A stretch of 64,000 nucleotides of DNA from an uncultured Lachnospiraceae bacterium (GCA_946554445.1 CAMNSD010000026.1:1-64000), one strand, 5' to 3'; shown: positions 53,227 to 62,893, counted from the first letter of the stretch. The notes: generated by a model from the letters alone, not told the origin. Program-made: numbers and translations.

Positions 53227-54342
53227 ATGAAAAAGAAGCTATTATCCGTTATGCTTGGATTAGCAATGGTTGTATCTGTAACAGCCTGCGGTGTAACAGC
53301 ACCTGAGGCACCTGCAGCGGAAGCTCCCAAGGCGGAGGCACCTGCAGCGACAGAGACACCTGCAGCGGAAGAACCCGCAGCAGAAGAGCCGGCAGCAGAG
53401 GAACCTGCGGCAGCGGCTGAACCGGAAGTAACACTTGTTTATGCGGAAGTTAATCCGCTTGACACCATTGTTGGTCAGATGGCAACAGAGTTTGCAAACA
53501 AAGTGTCCGAGCTTTCCGGCGGCACCATGAAGATTGATATTCAGGCAAGCGGTGTACTTGGTTCCGAGAATGACGTTCTCGATACCATGCTGGGCGGCGG
53601 CGGCACCATCGATATGTCCCGTATTTCCGCTTTCGCGCTGACAAGCTACGGCGGAGAGAAATCCATGCTGCTTTCCCTGCCTTATACCTTTGTAAGCAGA
53701 GAGCATTACTGGAACTTCGCTTCCTCTGATCTGGCAAGCGAGTTCTTACTTGAGCCCCATGAGAACGGCAGCGGCGTAAGAGGCCTGTTCTACGGTGAGG
53801 AAGGTTTCCGTCATTTCTTTACGGTAAATGAGATTTCCGGCATGGAAGACCTGGCAGGCATGAAGCTTCGTGTTTCCAATGACCCTGTCATGAACGGTCT
53901 GGTAGAGTCCCTGGGAGCAAGCCCTACGGTTGTATCCTTTAACGAGTTGTATTCCGCACTGCAGACTGGTGTTGTGGATGGCGCAGAACAGCCCATCGCC
54001 AACTACAAGTCCAACGCTTTCCCGGAGGTGGCTCCCTGCATGATCTTGGACGGCCATACACTTGGCGCTATCCAGGTTATCATCACAGATGAAGCATGGG
54101 ATTCCCTGACAGAAGAGCAGCAGAATATCCTGATGGAAGCAGGCGAGTATGCGTCCCAGTTCAACAAGAAGATTTCCGCAGATGCTGAGAACGAAGTATT
54201 AGAGCAGTTAAAAGCAGATGGTATCAAGATTGTGGAGGTGCCTGATGTAACACCTTGGCAGGAAGCTGTTAAGGGCGTTATCGAAGAGAACACCAAAGGA
54301 CAGGAAGAACTGTACCAGAAGATTCTGGATATGGCAAATTAA
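53227..54342 (+). CDS. dctP: TRAP transporter solute-binding lipoprotein (DctP)
   Basis: A 371-residue lipoprotein. VVSVTAC is the lipobox, followed by a low-complexity EEPAA-repeat tether (about 26-65) and the DctP fold. LKLRV-type binding is seen as GMKLRVSNDPV, where the arginine normally grips the substrate carboxylate, and GVVDGAEQPIANY is a family signature. The substrate is an organic acid; uronate is likely from the uxuAB genes downstream. It forms a set with the DctQ and DctM genes. ATG 53227 has AAGGAGG upstream. Confidence 0.93.
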   Translation: MKKKLLSVMLGLAMVVSVTACGVTAPEAPAAEAPKAEAPAATETPAAEEPAAEEPAAEEPAAAAEPEVTLVYAEVNPLDTIVGQMATEFANKVSELSGGTMKIDIQASGVLGSENDVLDTMLGGGGTIDMSRISAFALTSYGGEKSMLLSLPYTFVSREHYWNFASSDLASEFLLEPHENGSGVRGLFYGEEGFRHFFTVNEISGMEDLAGMKLRVSNDPVMNGLVESLGASPTVVSFNELYSALQTGVVDGAEQPIANYKSNAFPEVAPCMILDGHTLGAIQVIITDEAWDSLTEEQQNILMEAGEYASQFNKKISADAENEVLEQLKADGIKIVEVPDVTPWQEAVKGVIEENTKGQEELYQKILDMAN

Positions 54343-54366
54343 TCGTCTGTTATAAGTAAGAGGAAG

Positions 54367-54396
54367 GAGCGCATCGGCGTAACAGCCTATGCGCTC
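54367..54396 (+). other. Intercistronic hairpin between dctP and dctQ
   Basis: GAGCGCAT (54367-54374) pairs with ATGCGCTC (54389-54396), with an inner GGC/GCC pair. No T-run follows, so transcription can continue. Such hairpins often protect the abundant binding-protein message from decay or cut read-through to the permeases. Confidence 0.6.
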
Positions 54397-54422
54397 TTAT
54401 CATCATAATAAGGAGGGATTTC

Positions 54423-54947
54423 ATGTCGGGGTTTTTTGAGCGGGTTGATAAGATAAAACCGATTTTTGACATTACATATAAAATTGTATTGTTTGCCTGT
54501 AAGCTTTTATTGATTGCGGATATTTTCATCACCACCATGAGCGTAATCGGCAGATATGTTTCGTTTATCCCGGATCCGGCCTGGAGTGAGGAAGTGGTGC
54601 TTACCTGCATGTCCTATATGGCAGTGTTGTCCGCGGCGCTGGCGATCAGACGGGGGGCGCATATCCGGATGACAGCACTGGACAGATATATTCCCAAGTC
54701 GGTGCTTCTGTTTCTGGATATCTTGGCGGATGTCTGCGTCCTGATCCTGGCATTTGTGATGATCACGGTGGGCTGGAAGTATGCGTCTGGCCTGGGGGCG
54801 AAGGGAACTTATGTCAGTATGCCTTGGCTGTCCCGGTTCTGGATGTATTTCCCGGTGCCGGTAGCAGGCGTGGCGATGGTGATTTTTGAAGTGGAGACAC
54901 TTTATAACCATATGAAGAAAATCTTTTTGAAGGAGGGAGAGGCATGA
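54423..54947 (+). CDS. dctQ: TRAP transporter small permease (DctQ)
   Basis: A 174-residue membrane protein with four helices. The central block WSEEVVLTCMSYMAVLSAALAIRR is shared by DctQ proteins, which tie the binding protein to the large permease. AAGGAGG precedes the start. It overlaps dctM by four bases (ATGA). Confidence 0.9.
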   Translation: MSGFFERVDKIKPIFDITYKIVLFACKLLLIADIFITTMSVIGRYVSFIPDPAWSEEVVLTCMSYMAVLSAALAIRRGAHIRMTALDRYIPKSVLLFLDILADVCVLILAFVMITVGWKYASGLGAKGTYVSMPWLSRFWMYFPVPVAGVAMVIFEVETLYNHMKKIFLKEGEA

Positions 54948-56236
54948 GTGCAGAATCAATGGCAATTTTGATATTGCTCGCAAGTTTCGGTATTATGATA
55001 ATGTTACGGTTCCCGATTGCTTATGCAGTGGCTCTTTCCTCTCTTCTGTGCTTACTGTATCAGGGGTTACCGTTTACAACAATTTGCCAGCAGATGGTCA
55101 AGGGAATCAACTCCTTCAGTCTGATGGCGGTGCCATTCTTTATTACCATGGGCTGTCTGATGGGCAGCGGCGGTATTTCAGATAAGCTGATTGCCCTGGC
55201 TAACGCCTGCGTGGGTTGGATGACCGGCGGTATGGCGATGGTTAATATTGTGGCGTCCTATTTTTTCGGTGGTATTTCCGGTTCCGCGGCGGCGGACACC
55301 GCTTCCTTAGGAAGTATTCTGATTCCGATGATGGTAGACCAGGGGTATGACGACGACTTTTCAACGGCAGTCACGATTACTTCCTCCTGTGAGGGACTTC
55401 TGGTTCCGCCCAGTCACAACATGGTTATTTACGCCATGTCGGCGGGCGGCGTTTCCGTAGGAAGCTTGTTCTTGGCGGGATATATACCGGGCGCACTGTT
55501 GGCGATTTCACTGATGATCGGTTCCTATATTATCTCCAAAAAGCGGAATTATCCCAAGGGTGATAAGTTTACCTTTAAGAACCTGTTGAAGCAGTTGTCC
55601 GTATCTGTATGGGCTCTGGCAGCGGTTATCATCGTTGTGGTGGGCGTTGTGGGCGGCTGGTTCACGGCTACGGAGTCCGCGGCGGTTGCGGTTATTTACA
55701 GTCTGCTTGTCAGTGTCTATATTTACAAAGGTCTGGATTGGAAGGGCGTGTGGAAGGTGCTGGAAAACTGTGTAGATACCTTATCCATTGTGTTGATTTT
55801 GATTTCTACTTCCAGTATTTTCGGTTACTGTCTGACAACGCTGCATGTGCCCAGTATGGCGGCCAATGCGGTGATCGGTCTGACGAATAATCCGATTTTG
55901 ATCGCGCTACTGTTGAACTTGATCTTGCTGGTATTGGGCTGTATCATGGATATGGCGCCAATCATTCTGATCGCGACACCGATCCTTTTGCCGATTGCGA
56001 CTTCCATCGGCATCAACCCGATCCAGTTCGGCATTATGGTCATATTGAACTGTGGTATTGGTCTGTTGACGCCTCCCGTAGGCGCGGTGCTGTTCATCGG
56101 TTCCGCCGTGGGTAAGGTGAAGATGGAGAAGGTTGTAAAGGCGACATTGCCATTCTATCTGTGCATGATTATTGTACTGCTCTTGCTTACCTTTATTCCT
56201 GAGATCACAATGCTTCTTCCGAATCTGTTCTATTGA
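54944..56236 (+). CDS. dctM: TRAP transporter large permease (DctM)
   Basis: A 430-residue membrane protein with about 12 helices. FFITMGCLMGSGGISDKL, FGGISGSAAADTASLG and PPSHNMVIYA are DctM signatures, and ILLATPILLP-type IATPILLPIATSIGINPIQFG closes the second half. It imports the substrate with sodium ions together with DctP and DctQ. Length is normal. Confidence 0.94.
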   Translation: MSAESMAILILLASFGIMIMLRFPIAYAVALSSLLCLLYQGLPFTTICQQMVKGINSFSLMAVPFFITMGCLMGSGGISDKLIALANACVGWMTGGMAMVNIVASYFFGGISGSAAADTASLGSILIPMMVDQGYDDDFSTAVTITSSCEGLLVPPSHNMVIYAMSAGGVSVGSLFLAGYIPGALLAISLMIGSYIISKKRNYPKGDKFTFKNLLKQLSVSVWALAAVIIVVVGVVGGWFTATESAAVAVIYSLLVSVYIYKGLDWKGVWKVLENCVDTLSIVLILISTSSIFGYCLTTLHVPSMAANAVIGLTNNPILIALLLNLILLVLGCIMDMAPIILIATPILLPIATSIGINPIQFGIMVILNCGIGLLTPPVGAVLFIGSAVGKVKMEKVVKATLPFYLCMIIVLLLLTFIPEITMLLPNLFY

Positions 56237-56279
56237 TGCAGGAAGAACGGGAGTACGGTAACGGGAAAGGGGCTTATGC

Positions 56280-56750
56280 ATGTATTATCAGTATCAGTGC
56301 AAAATAAAGCCAGTGGATCTCTGGAAACTGTCCATGCGCCGCACCTATCGTTCCTTAGTGGGAGTGTGTAATATTGTATTTGGCGTAGCGATCATTCTTC
56401 TGACGGTCAAGTTTTGGGATCAGGCGGGAGACCTGCTGCAGGCGCTGCTCTTTTTGGGCTGTCTGTTGATTCCGGTGATTCAGCCGGCGGGCGTCTATCT
56501 GAAGGCGAGGGCACAGGTTTCTGTGACACCGCAGGGGACGGAACTTACCTTTGACGATGAGGGCATCCACGTGACATTGGGAGACCAACGGGAATTTATA
56601 CGCTGGAACAAGGTCAGGGGTATCAGGAAAGAAGGCAGCATCATCGTGATCTATACGGATGCCAGTCATGGCTATATGCTGACGAAGAGAGTCCTGGGCA
56701 GGGAAAGAGATGCATTTTATCAGCAGGTGAAAGCCTGTATCAATACTTAA
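56280..56750 (+). CDS. YcxB-like membrane protein
   Basis: A 156-residue protein with two membrane helices (about 28-48 and 52-72) and a C-terminal cytoplasmic domain of the YcxB type (VSVTPQGTELTFDDEGIHV then FIRWNKVRGIRKEGS). Function of the family is not known. It lies between the TRAP permease and the sensor kinase, so it may be in the same operon. AAAGGGG precedes the start. Confidence 0.8.
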   Translation: MYYQYQCKIKPVDLWKLSMRRTYRSLVGVCNIVFGVAIILLTVKFWDQAGDLLQALLFLGCLLIPVIQPAGVYLKARAQVSVTPQGTELTFDDEGIHVTLGDQREFIRWNKVRGIRKEGSIIVIYTDASHGYMLTKRVLGRERDAFYQQVKACINT

Positions 56751-56830
56751 CGGAGCGAAAGAGGGCAGTACGCAGTGCGGGCTGCCCCTTGCTTTCAATA
56801 GGAAAGACAGAACAGTGAGGATCGATCTGC

Positions 56831-58339
56831 ATGAGACGGTTGCTGAGGGACATGTGGCAGTCTTTGAAAATCAAACATAAGATTAAGCTCTACACGGATA
56901 TTGTGCTTATCATTATCCTGCTGTCGATTTTTTTGGCTGCTTGGGCCATTAAATCTTCCCTGTTGGATTTTTCCGTGATCCTGAAAGACAATTCCCTGGT
57001 AAGCGATTTCGTACAGTGTATGGAGAGAGAAGCGGATCTGTTTGAAAATTATGCCAAGACAGGGAAGGAAGATGTACGCGAAGAATTAGAGGGCGCGATT
57101 CGAGTTACGGCGCAGAAGGTGTCGGGACTATCTTATGATTATCAGGAAACAGGGGCGGACCGGTATGCCAAGACCTGGTCGATCCTAAATATGTACAGGG
57201 TATATTGTGACAGGCGTGACGGGCTTCTGGCGATGGAGGAGAAAATATCGGATGATATCAGTTCCCTGTATGAAGTTTATGAGATACAGGGTTATCTGCT
57301 CAGTTATTCCAATCAGCTGATGAGGATGACATTGGAGGACGGTGTCAGCGCCTATGCCAGGAAGGTGAAAACGATCATATTTATTCCTGTGATACTGATT
57401 ATCATAGAACTGGTCTTCTTCCTCTGTATCCGCAAGATGTCAGAACTGATGAGAAGTTCCATTGTGGAGCCGGTGATGGATCTGGCGGAGGCTTCCCGCA
57501 AAATAGCGGAAAATGATTTTTTTATAGAGGATGTCAGCTTACAGAGTCAGGATGAGATGGGGGAACTGGTACATGCATTTAATAAAATGAAGTACGCCAC
57601 CGGGGAATATATCATGGCTCTAGAAGAAAAGCGGAAGGCTCTCGATCTCTATCATGAGGAAGAAGTGGAAAAGCTGGAGATGGCACGCAGACTGGATGCC
57701 ATGGAACTGGATTTGTTAAAGAGTCAGATCAATCCGCATTTCCTGTTTAATACCCTGAATGTGATCGGCGGCATGGCGGACTTAGAAGGCGCGCAGACCA
57801 CGGAGGCCATGATACAGGCGCTCAGTTCTCTGTTCCGCTATAATTTAAAGACACCTGAGGAGAAGGTATCCCTGGCCAGGGAACTGAAAGTGATCAGGGA
57901 CTATATGTTTATCCAGCAAAAGCGGTTTGGCAATAGGATTACGTATGCGATCGACTGTCAGACTGATGCGGAGTCCGTGGTAATACCCACTTTTACCTTT
58001 CAACCGTTGGTGGAGAATGCTATCATCCATGGGCTGTCCTGTAAGGAGGAGGGCGGACATATCCGGATTCGGATTCGGGAAAACAGGGGTGGGATTTGTA
58101 TCGCTGTGGCTGACAATGGAATCGGAATGAGTCTTGTCGATCTGCAGGCTTTAAGGAACAGGCTGCGGCAGGAGGAAACGGACAAGACAGGATATCAGAA
58201 CATAGGTCTTTCTAATATATATAAGAGGATTCATGCGATGTATGCGGATGGGAAGATGAGGATTCACAGCAGGGAAGGCGTTGGCACGATCATCAGTATA
58301 CGCATACCCGATGAGAGGGGAAATGGAGTTGGAGAATAG
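56831..58339 (+). CDS. LytS/YesM-type sensor histidine kinase
   Basis: A 502-residue membrane kinase. Two membrane helices (about 28-50 and 185-205) enclose an outside helical sensor domain, then HAMP (about 205-260), a coiled coil and the kinase core. The phosphorylated histidine is His303 in SQINPHFLFNTLN, and VADNGIGM and GVGTIISIRIP form the ATP site. It is the sensor partner of the next gene, which overlaps it by 17 bases. The likely input is a uronate or the second TRAP binding protein at 59123. Confidence 0.93.
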   Translation: MRRLLRDMWQSLKIKHKIKLYTDIVLIIILLSIFLAAWAIKSSLLDFSVILKDNSLVSDFVQCMEREADLFENYAKTGKEDVREELEGAIRVTAQKVSGLSYDYQETGADRYAKTWSILNMYRVYCDRRDGLLAMEEKISDDISSLYEVYEIQGYLLSYSNQLMRMTLEDGVSAYARKVKTIIFIPVILIIIELVFFLCIRKMSELMRSSIVEPVMDLAEASRKIAENDFFIEDVSLQSQDEMGELVHAFNKMKYATGEYIMALEEKRKALDLYHEEEVEKLEMARRLDAMELDLLKSQINPHFLFNTLNVIGGMADLEGAQTTEAMIQALSSLFRYNLKTPEEKVSLARELKVIRDYMFIQQKRFGNRITYAIDCQTDAESVVIPTFTFQPLVENAIIHGLSCKEEGGHIRIRIRENRGGICIAVADNGIGMSLVDLQALRNRLRQEETDKTGYQNIGLSNIYKRIHAMYADGKMRIHSREGVGTIISIRIPDERGNGVGE

Positions 58340-59108
58340 AAGATACCGTATTTTGATAGCGGATGATGAGCCGATTGAAAGAGCAGTGATCGGGAAGGCC
58401 GTGCGGAATTATTTTGGCGACGAGGTGGAAGTGTTTGAGGCGGTAAATGGCCGAGAGGCGATTGAGATTTTCAGACGTGAGAACTGTCAGATCGCAGTGC
58501 TTGATATTTCTATGCCGGGGATTGACGGGCTGGATGCGGCGGAGGAGATTCGCAAAGAGAGCGAATCCTGCAGTATTATCTTTCTGACAGCATATGATGA
58601 GTTCGATTATGCAAAACGGGCTATCAAAGTACGCGCGTTGGATTATCTGCTAAAACCCAGTACCAGGGAGGAACTGATCTTGGTCTTGGAGGAAGCCATT
58701 CATTTGGCGGATCAGGATGCGTCAGAAAGAGAAATGCCGGATATTTCCCAGGAAAATAAAGAAGATGATAAGCCGGAGCCGATGAAAAACCAGCTTTTTA
58801 CGGAATATATACGGGGGTATATAGAGACTCATTATATGGATGATATCAGTTTACAGGATGTGGCGGCCCAGCTGCATTATTCCGATGCCTACTTCTGCAG
58901 ATTTTTCAAGCAGAACTTTGATAAGAACTTTATCATGTATCTGTCGGAACTGCGGGTGGAGAAGGCCAAGGAACTGCTGGAAGATATGACCATCAATGTG
59001 AAAGATATCAGCGCCAAAGTGGGATTTCGGGATTCCAGTTATTTCACGAAGGTTTTTAAACGGATCACGGGCGTAACGCCGAGTGAATACAGGTACGGTC
59101 TGTTGTAG
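58323..59108 (+). CDS. Response regulator with AraC-type DNA-binding domain (YesN-like)
   Basis: A 261-residue regulator. The receiver domain has DDEP at 14-17, the phosphorylation site Asp61 in VLDISMPGIDG and the lysine in LDYLLKPST. The C-terminal AraC/XylS domain has two helix-turn-helix units: ISLQDVAAQLHYSDAYFCRF and VKDISAKVGFRDSSYFTKVF. It probably activates the TRAP and uxu genes around it. ATG 58323, preceded by GAGAGGGG, is chosen; ATG 58311 is an alternative. Confidence 0.92.
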   Translation: MELENRRYRILIADDEPIERAVIGKAVRNYFGDEVEVFEAVNGREAIEIFRRENCQIAVLDISMPGIDGLDAAEEIRKESESCSIIFLTAYDEFDYAKRAIKVRALDYLLKPSTREELILVLEEAIHLADQDASEREMPDISQENKEDDKPEPMKNQLFTEYIRGYIETHYMDDISLQDVAAQLHYSDAYFCRFFKQNFDKNFIMYLSELRVEKAKELLEDMTINVKDISAKVGFRDSSYFTKVFKRITGVTPSEYRYGLL

Positions 59109-59122
59109 GGAAAGGCGGCTGT

Positions 59123-60202
59123 TTGATTAAACGGTTATCGGGGAGCATGTCGATTGGTATGGGTGCGGAAACCAGAAAAGGAAAAGTAAAGTGGATATTA
59201 GTCTGCGCTGTGGTATTGGTGTTGTCTGTCGTGGGATTCGGGCTTTTTTATGCGCAGAGGGATAAGGTGACAGCGCCGGCATATGTTTTTACTTATGCGG
59301 AGAACCAGACGCCGGACTACCCCACCACGCTTGCCGGCCTGCGATTTGCCCAGCTGGTGGAGGAGCGGACGCAGGGCAGGATCCAGATTCAGGTGCGTCC
59401 GGAAGGAGTCATGGGTTCTGAGACGGAAGTGATCAGACAGATGCAGTATGGCGGAATTGATTTTGCCAGGGTTTCAATTGCCCAGATGTCTGATTTTATT
59501 CCGGAGATGAACGTGCTGCAACTGCCCTATCTCTATGAGGATTCCGCCCATATGTGGCGTGTCCTGGACGGGGAGATAGGAGACCGCTTTCTACAGTATC
59601 CGGCGGCGTATGGATTGATAGGTCTGTCCTGGTATGATGCGGGTGCGAGGAGCCTGTATTGCTCCACTAGGCCGATTCGGACGCTGGAAGATATGGAAGG
59701 GCTGCGTATCCGGGTGCAGGAAGCGGAGATGATGTCTGAGATGATGAATGCGCTGGGCGCGTCAGCGGTACAGATTCCCTACGACCAGGTGTATGCGGCG
59801 TTGGAGCGCAAGCAGGTGGACGGTGCGGAAAACAACTGGTCTTCCTATGAAGCCATGCAGCACTATGAGGTGGCCGGGTATTATACGGTGGACGAGCATA
59901 TCAGGATTCCGGAAATGCAGATCTGTGCGCAGCACACCTGGGAACTTTTGTCGGAAGAAGACAGGAAGATCATTCTGGAATGCGCCAGGGAGTCGGCTCT
60001 GTATGAGAGACAACTGTGGACAGAGCATGAGAGGGCGGCCAGAGAGAGGGCGCTGCAAGGTCAGGTGGAAGAGATTTATCTCTCCGAGGAGGAAAAGGAA
60101 AAATTTCAGGCGGCGATGGAGCCGATTTACCAGCAGTATTATGCGGATTTTGGAAAAGATATAGAAGAAATATTTGCCCAAGGCACAAAAGGATGGGAAT
60201 GA
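59123..60202 (+). CDS. Second TRAP binding protein, membrane-anchored, no lipobox
   Basis: A 359-residue DctP-family protein. It has a basic N-terminal tail and one membrane helix (about 24-45) but no lipobox cysteine, so it is tethered by the helix. GLRIRVQEAEMM carries the substrate-binding arginine, and KQVDGAENNWSSYE the family motif. No DctQ or DctM gene accompanies it; it follows the sensor and regulator genes directly. Binding proteins of this kind can serve as co-sensors for two-component systems (as DctB in Bacillus), which is my inference here. Start is uncertain: TTG 59123 after AAAGG, or ATG 59147 or 59159. Confidence 0.82.
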   Translation: MIKRLSGSMSIGMGAETRKGKVKWILVCAVVLVLSVVGFGLFYAQRDKVTAPAYVFTYAENQTPDYPTTLAGLRFAQLVEERTQGRIQIQVRPEGVMGSETEVIRQMQYGGIDFARVSIAQMSDFIPEMNVLQLPYLYEDSAHMWRVLDGEIGDRFLQYPAAYGLIGLSWYDAGARSLYCSTRPIRTLEDMEGLRIRVQEAEMMSEMMNALGASAVQIPYDQVYAALERKQVDGAENNWSSYEAMQHYEVAGYYTVDEHIRIPEMQICAQHTWELLSEEDRKIILECARESALYERQLWTEHERAARERALQGQVEEIYLSEEEKEKFQAAMEPIYQQYYADFGKDIEEIFAQGTKGWE

Positions 60203-60203
60203 C

Positions 60204-61400
60204 ATGCAGTTTAAGACAGTGGAAGAAAAGAAACAATTAGTATATACTTACCTGGCGTTTATGTTAAACGGCATACTGGCGTTGTCCATCGGTTCGCTCT
60301 TGCCGTTTATCAGGGAGACCAGGGGATTAAACTATGCCTTTGCGGGACTGCTTGTGAGCCTGCATTCCGTGGGTAATCTGATTTCCAGCTTTGCGTCGGG
60401 CACCCTGTCTGTGGTTATCGGCAGGAAGAAGAGCATCCTGTTGTTCAACGCCTGTTATGCCCTGTCCTACCTATTGATTATTTTGGGCGGCAATAACTAT
60501 GTGTTGGCGGCGGCATATCTGATGACAGGAATGGCGAGGGGCGCTTCCAGCAACTTTGGCAACTATACGGTCAATAACCTGGCGCCCGGCAGGGCGGGAG
60601 TGTTAAACGGACTTCATGCCATGTTTTCCATCGGTGCATTCTCTTTTCCCATCATTCTGACTGTCCTGACCAGGACGAATGCAGATCGGTGGATTTATGC
60701 CTGCTATTTCATCGTGGCGATGGGTGTCTTAAGCTGGCTGCTGTATTTCCTGATTCCAGATCCGGAGGCGCACACAAATGCGGAGGAAAAAGGCGCTGAC
60801 AAGACGAAAGAGAACGGCCTGGGATTTTTCCGGGAACCGATTTTCTATCTGTGTACTTTTACCCTGTTCTTTTACCTGTGCGCGGAGCAGGGCGTGATCG
60901 GCTGGCTGATCACGTATTTTGAGGATACGGGCCTTCTCAGCGCGGCCCTGTCGCAGCTGATGGCCAGCGTGTTGTGGGTTATGATGCTGGCGGGACGTCT
61001 TACGGCGGCCTGGTTGTCTGAGAAAGTGAAAAAGGAGCGGCTTTTATTGATTATGGCAATCGGGTTTGTGTGTTTCTTCTTCTGGCTGCTATTCTGCAGG
61101 GAGACTGTATTGATTGTGATTGGTATTATGGGCTTCGGTTATAGTATGGCGGGTATATATCCGACAACCGTGTCATTTTGTGGCGGGCTGATTCAAAAGT
61201 ATGCCATGGCGTGGAGTTTCATTCTCACAACCGCAAGTTTTGGTTCCATCCTGATGCCGACAATCATTGGCCGGATTGCGGAAAGCGCGGGGATTGCCTA
61301 TGGAATGAGTTCTATTGTGGTAGTAGTGGTGATTGATCTGCTGCTGATTTTGGGGTTGAATGTGTATAAAAGGCGGAATCCGGATAGAAGTGACGCCTGA
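60204..61400 (+). CDS. Major facilitator superfamily transporter
   Basis: A 398-residue membrane protein with 12 helices. The loop between helices 2 and 3 reads SGTLSVVIGRKKSILL, the MFS G-x-x-x-D/R-R-x-G-R-type segment, and a charged cytoplasmic loop lies in the middle (HTNAEEKGADKTKENG). It belongs to the sugar/fucose-type permeases, perhaps for uronic acids or oligosaccharides. The substrate is inferred from its neighbours. ATG 60204 is two bases after the previous stop. Confidence 0.88.
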   Translation: MQFKTVEEKKQLVYTYLAFMLNGILALSIGSLLPFIRETRGLNYAFAGLLVSLHSVGNLISSFASGTLSVVIGRKKSILLFNACYALSYLLIILGGNNYVLAAAYLMTGMARGASSNFGNYTVNNLAPGRAGVLNGLHAMFSIGAFSFPIILTVLTRTNADRWIYACYFIVAMGVLSWLLYFLIPDPEAHTNAEEKGADKTKENGLGFFREPIFYLCTFTLFFYLCAEQGVIGWLITYFEDTGLLSAALSQLMASVLWVMMLAGRLTAAWLSEKVKKERLLLIMAIGFVCFFFWLLFCRETVLIVIGIMGFGYSMAGIYPTTVSFCGGLIQKYAMAWSFILTTASFGSILMPTIIGRIAESAGIAYGMSSIVVVVVIDLLLILGLNVYKRRNPDRSDA

Positions 61401-61456
61401 ACAGATAGAAAATTCTGGTATAAGTATAAAAAGGAATTGGAGAGGAGAGGAAAAGC

Positions 61457-61798
61457 ATGAAAACAGAGAAAAATAACATCTGGAATTTTTATGAGGATAT
61501 TGACGGGGAGGCCGCGGGAGAGGGCGTGGTGCGCCGGGTATTATCCTATACGGATGAATTGATGGTGGTGGAGAATCGTTTTCAGAAAGGCGCGGTGGGC
61601 GCCCTGCATCATCATCCCCATACGCAGATCACTTATGTGGTTAGCGGGCAGTTTGAGTTTGAGATTGCCGGGGAGAAAAAGATTGTGAAAGCCGGGGACA
61701 GTATGTTAAAGCGGGACGGCATCGTGCATGGCTGTGTCTGCCTGGAGGAAGGCGTTCTGCTGGACGTGTTTGCCCCGATGAGAAAAGATTTTGTATAA
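61457..61798 (+). CDS. kdgF: KdgF-like cupin
   Basis: A 113-residue single-domain cupin. HHHPHTQITYVVSGQFEF provides the metal-binding histidines and glutamine, and GDSMLKRDGIVHGCVCLE the second motif. The C-terminal LLDVFAPMRKDFV matches the KdgF hallmark (catalytic Asp and Arg) of enzymes that convert 4,5-unsaturated uronates from pectin or alginate-like polymers to the linear keto form. It sits just before uxuA. A generic cupin role cannot be excluded. Confidence 0.8.
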   Translation: MKTEKNNIWNFYEDIDGEAAGEGVVRRVLSYTDELMVVENRFQKGAVGALHHHPHTQITYVVSGQFEFEIAGEKKIVKAGDSMLKRDGIVHGCVCLEEGVLLDVFAPMRKDFV

Positions 61799-61825
61799 AA
61801 TTATAAGAAAAGGAGAGAGTGCTTT

Positions 61826-62893
61826 ATGGAAATGACATTACGTTGGTATGGGAGTAAATCGGATTCTGTGACCTTGCAGCAGATCAGGCAGATTCCGGGG
61901 GTGAAGGGAGTTATCACCACCTTGTATGAGACGGCGCCCGGCGATGAGTGGGAACTGGACCAGATCCGCGCGCTGAAAGCAGAGGTGGAGGCGGCAGGGC
62001 TGCATATCGCAGGCATTGAGAGTGTGAATATCCACGATGCGATCAAGATTGGTTCTGCGGACAGGGAACAGTATATTGATAATTATATCAAGACGCTGGA
62101 AAAACTCGGGCAGGAAGACATTCATATGGTGTGCTATAACTTCATGCCGGTGTTTGACTGGACAAGGACGGAGCTTGCCAGAAAACGTCCCGATGGTTCT
62201 ACTGTGCTTGCCTATCATCAGGAGACCGTAGACAATCTGGATCCGGAGAAGATGTTTGATTCCATTGCAGGGGACACCAACGGTTATGTGATGCCGGGCT
62301 GGGAGCCGGAGAGAATGGAGAAGATTAAGGAATTGTTCCGGCTGTATCAGGATGTGGATGAGGAGAAATTGTTTGCTAATCTGAAATATTTCCTGGAAGC
62401 AATCATGCCGGTGTGCGATAAGTATGACATCAATATGGCAATCCATCCGGATGATCCGGCTTGGAGCGTATTCGGCCTGCCGCGTATCATCACCAATCTG
62501 CCCAATATCCAGCGGATGATGAAGATGGTAGACAACAAACATAACGGCGTTACCTTCTGTTCCGGTTCTTACGGTACCAACCCGGACAACGACCTGCCGG
62601 GGATGATCCGCGCCCTTGAGGGACGTGTGCATTTTGCCCATGTGCGGAACTTACAGCACAATTATCCTGGTGACTTTGAAGAGGCGGCGCATCTGTCCGC
62701 AGACGGCAGCTTTGATATGTATGAGATTATGAAAGCGCTGTATGACATTGGGTTTGACGGGCCGATTCGTCCTGACCACGGACGTATGATCTGGGGCGAG
62801 GTGGCGATGCCCGGATACGGTCTCTATGACAGGGCGTTGGGTGCGACTTATTTAAACGGCCTCTGGGAAGCGATTGAGAAGTCTAATAGATAA
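61826..62893 (+). CDS. uxuA: Mannonate dehydratase
   Basis: A 355-residue TIM-barrel enzyme that turns D-mannonate into 2-keto-3-deoxygluconate in the glucuronate branch. MTLRWYG, PGVKGVITTLYE, VCYNFMPVFDWTRTEL, MAIHPDDPAW and RVHFAHVRN match UxuA over full length, including the histidine, cysteine and aspartate residues that hold the metal. AAGGAGAG precedes the ATG. It is followed after 60 bases by the fructuronate reductase gene. Confidence 0.95.
   Translation: MEMTLRWYGSKSDSVTLQQIRQIPGVKGVITTLYETAPGDEWELDQIRALKAEVEAAGLHIAGIESVNIHDAIKIGSADREQYIDNYIKTLEKLGQEDIHMVCYNFMPVFDWTRTELARKRPDGSTVLAYHQETVDNLDPEKMFDSIAGDTNGYVMPGWEPERMEKIKELFRLYQDVDEEKLFANLKYFLEAIMPVCDKYDINMAIHPDDPAWSVFGLPRIITNLPNIQRMMKMVDNKHNGVTFCSGSYGTNPDNDLPGMIRALEGRVHFAHVRNLQHNYPGDFEEAAHLSADGSFDMYEIMKALYDIGFDGPIRPDHGRMIWGEVAMPGYGLYDRALGATYLNGLWEAIEKSNR

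Noticed and set aside
53341..53420. Repeats in dctP as a tandem DNA repeat or mobile element
   Set aside because: They encode the EEPAA tether after the lipobox, a usual low-complexity linker.
56763..56787. GGGCAG/CTGCCC pair after the YcxB-like gene as a terminator
   Set aside because: No T-run and a long loop; the next gene is likely in the same transcript.
61838..62641. 267-codon minus-strand frame
   Set aside because: Antisense shadow of uxuA.
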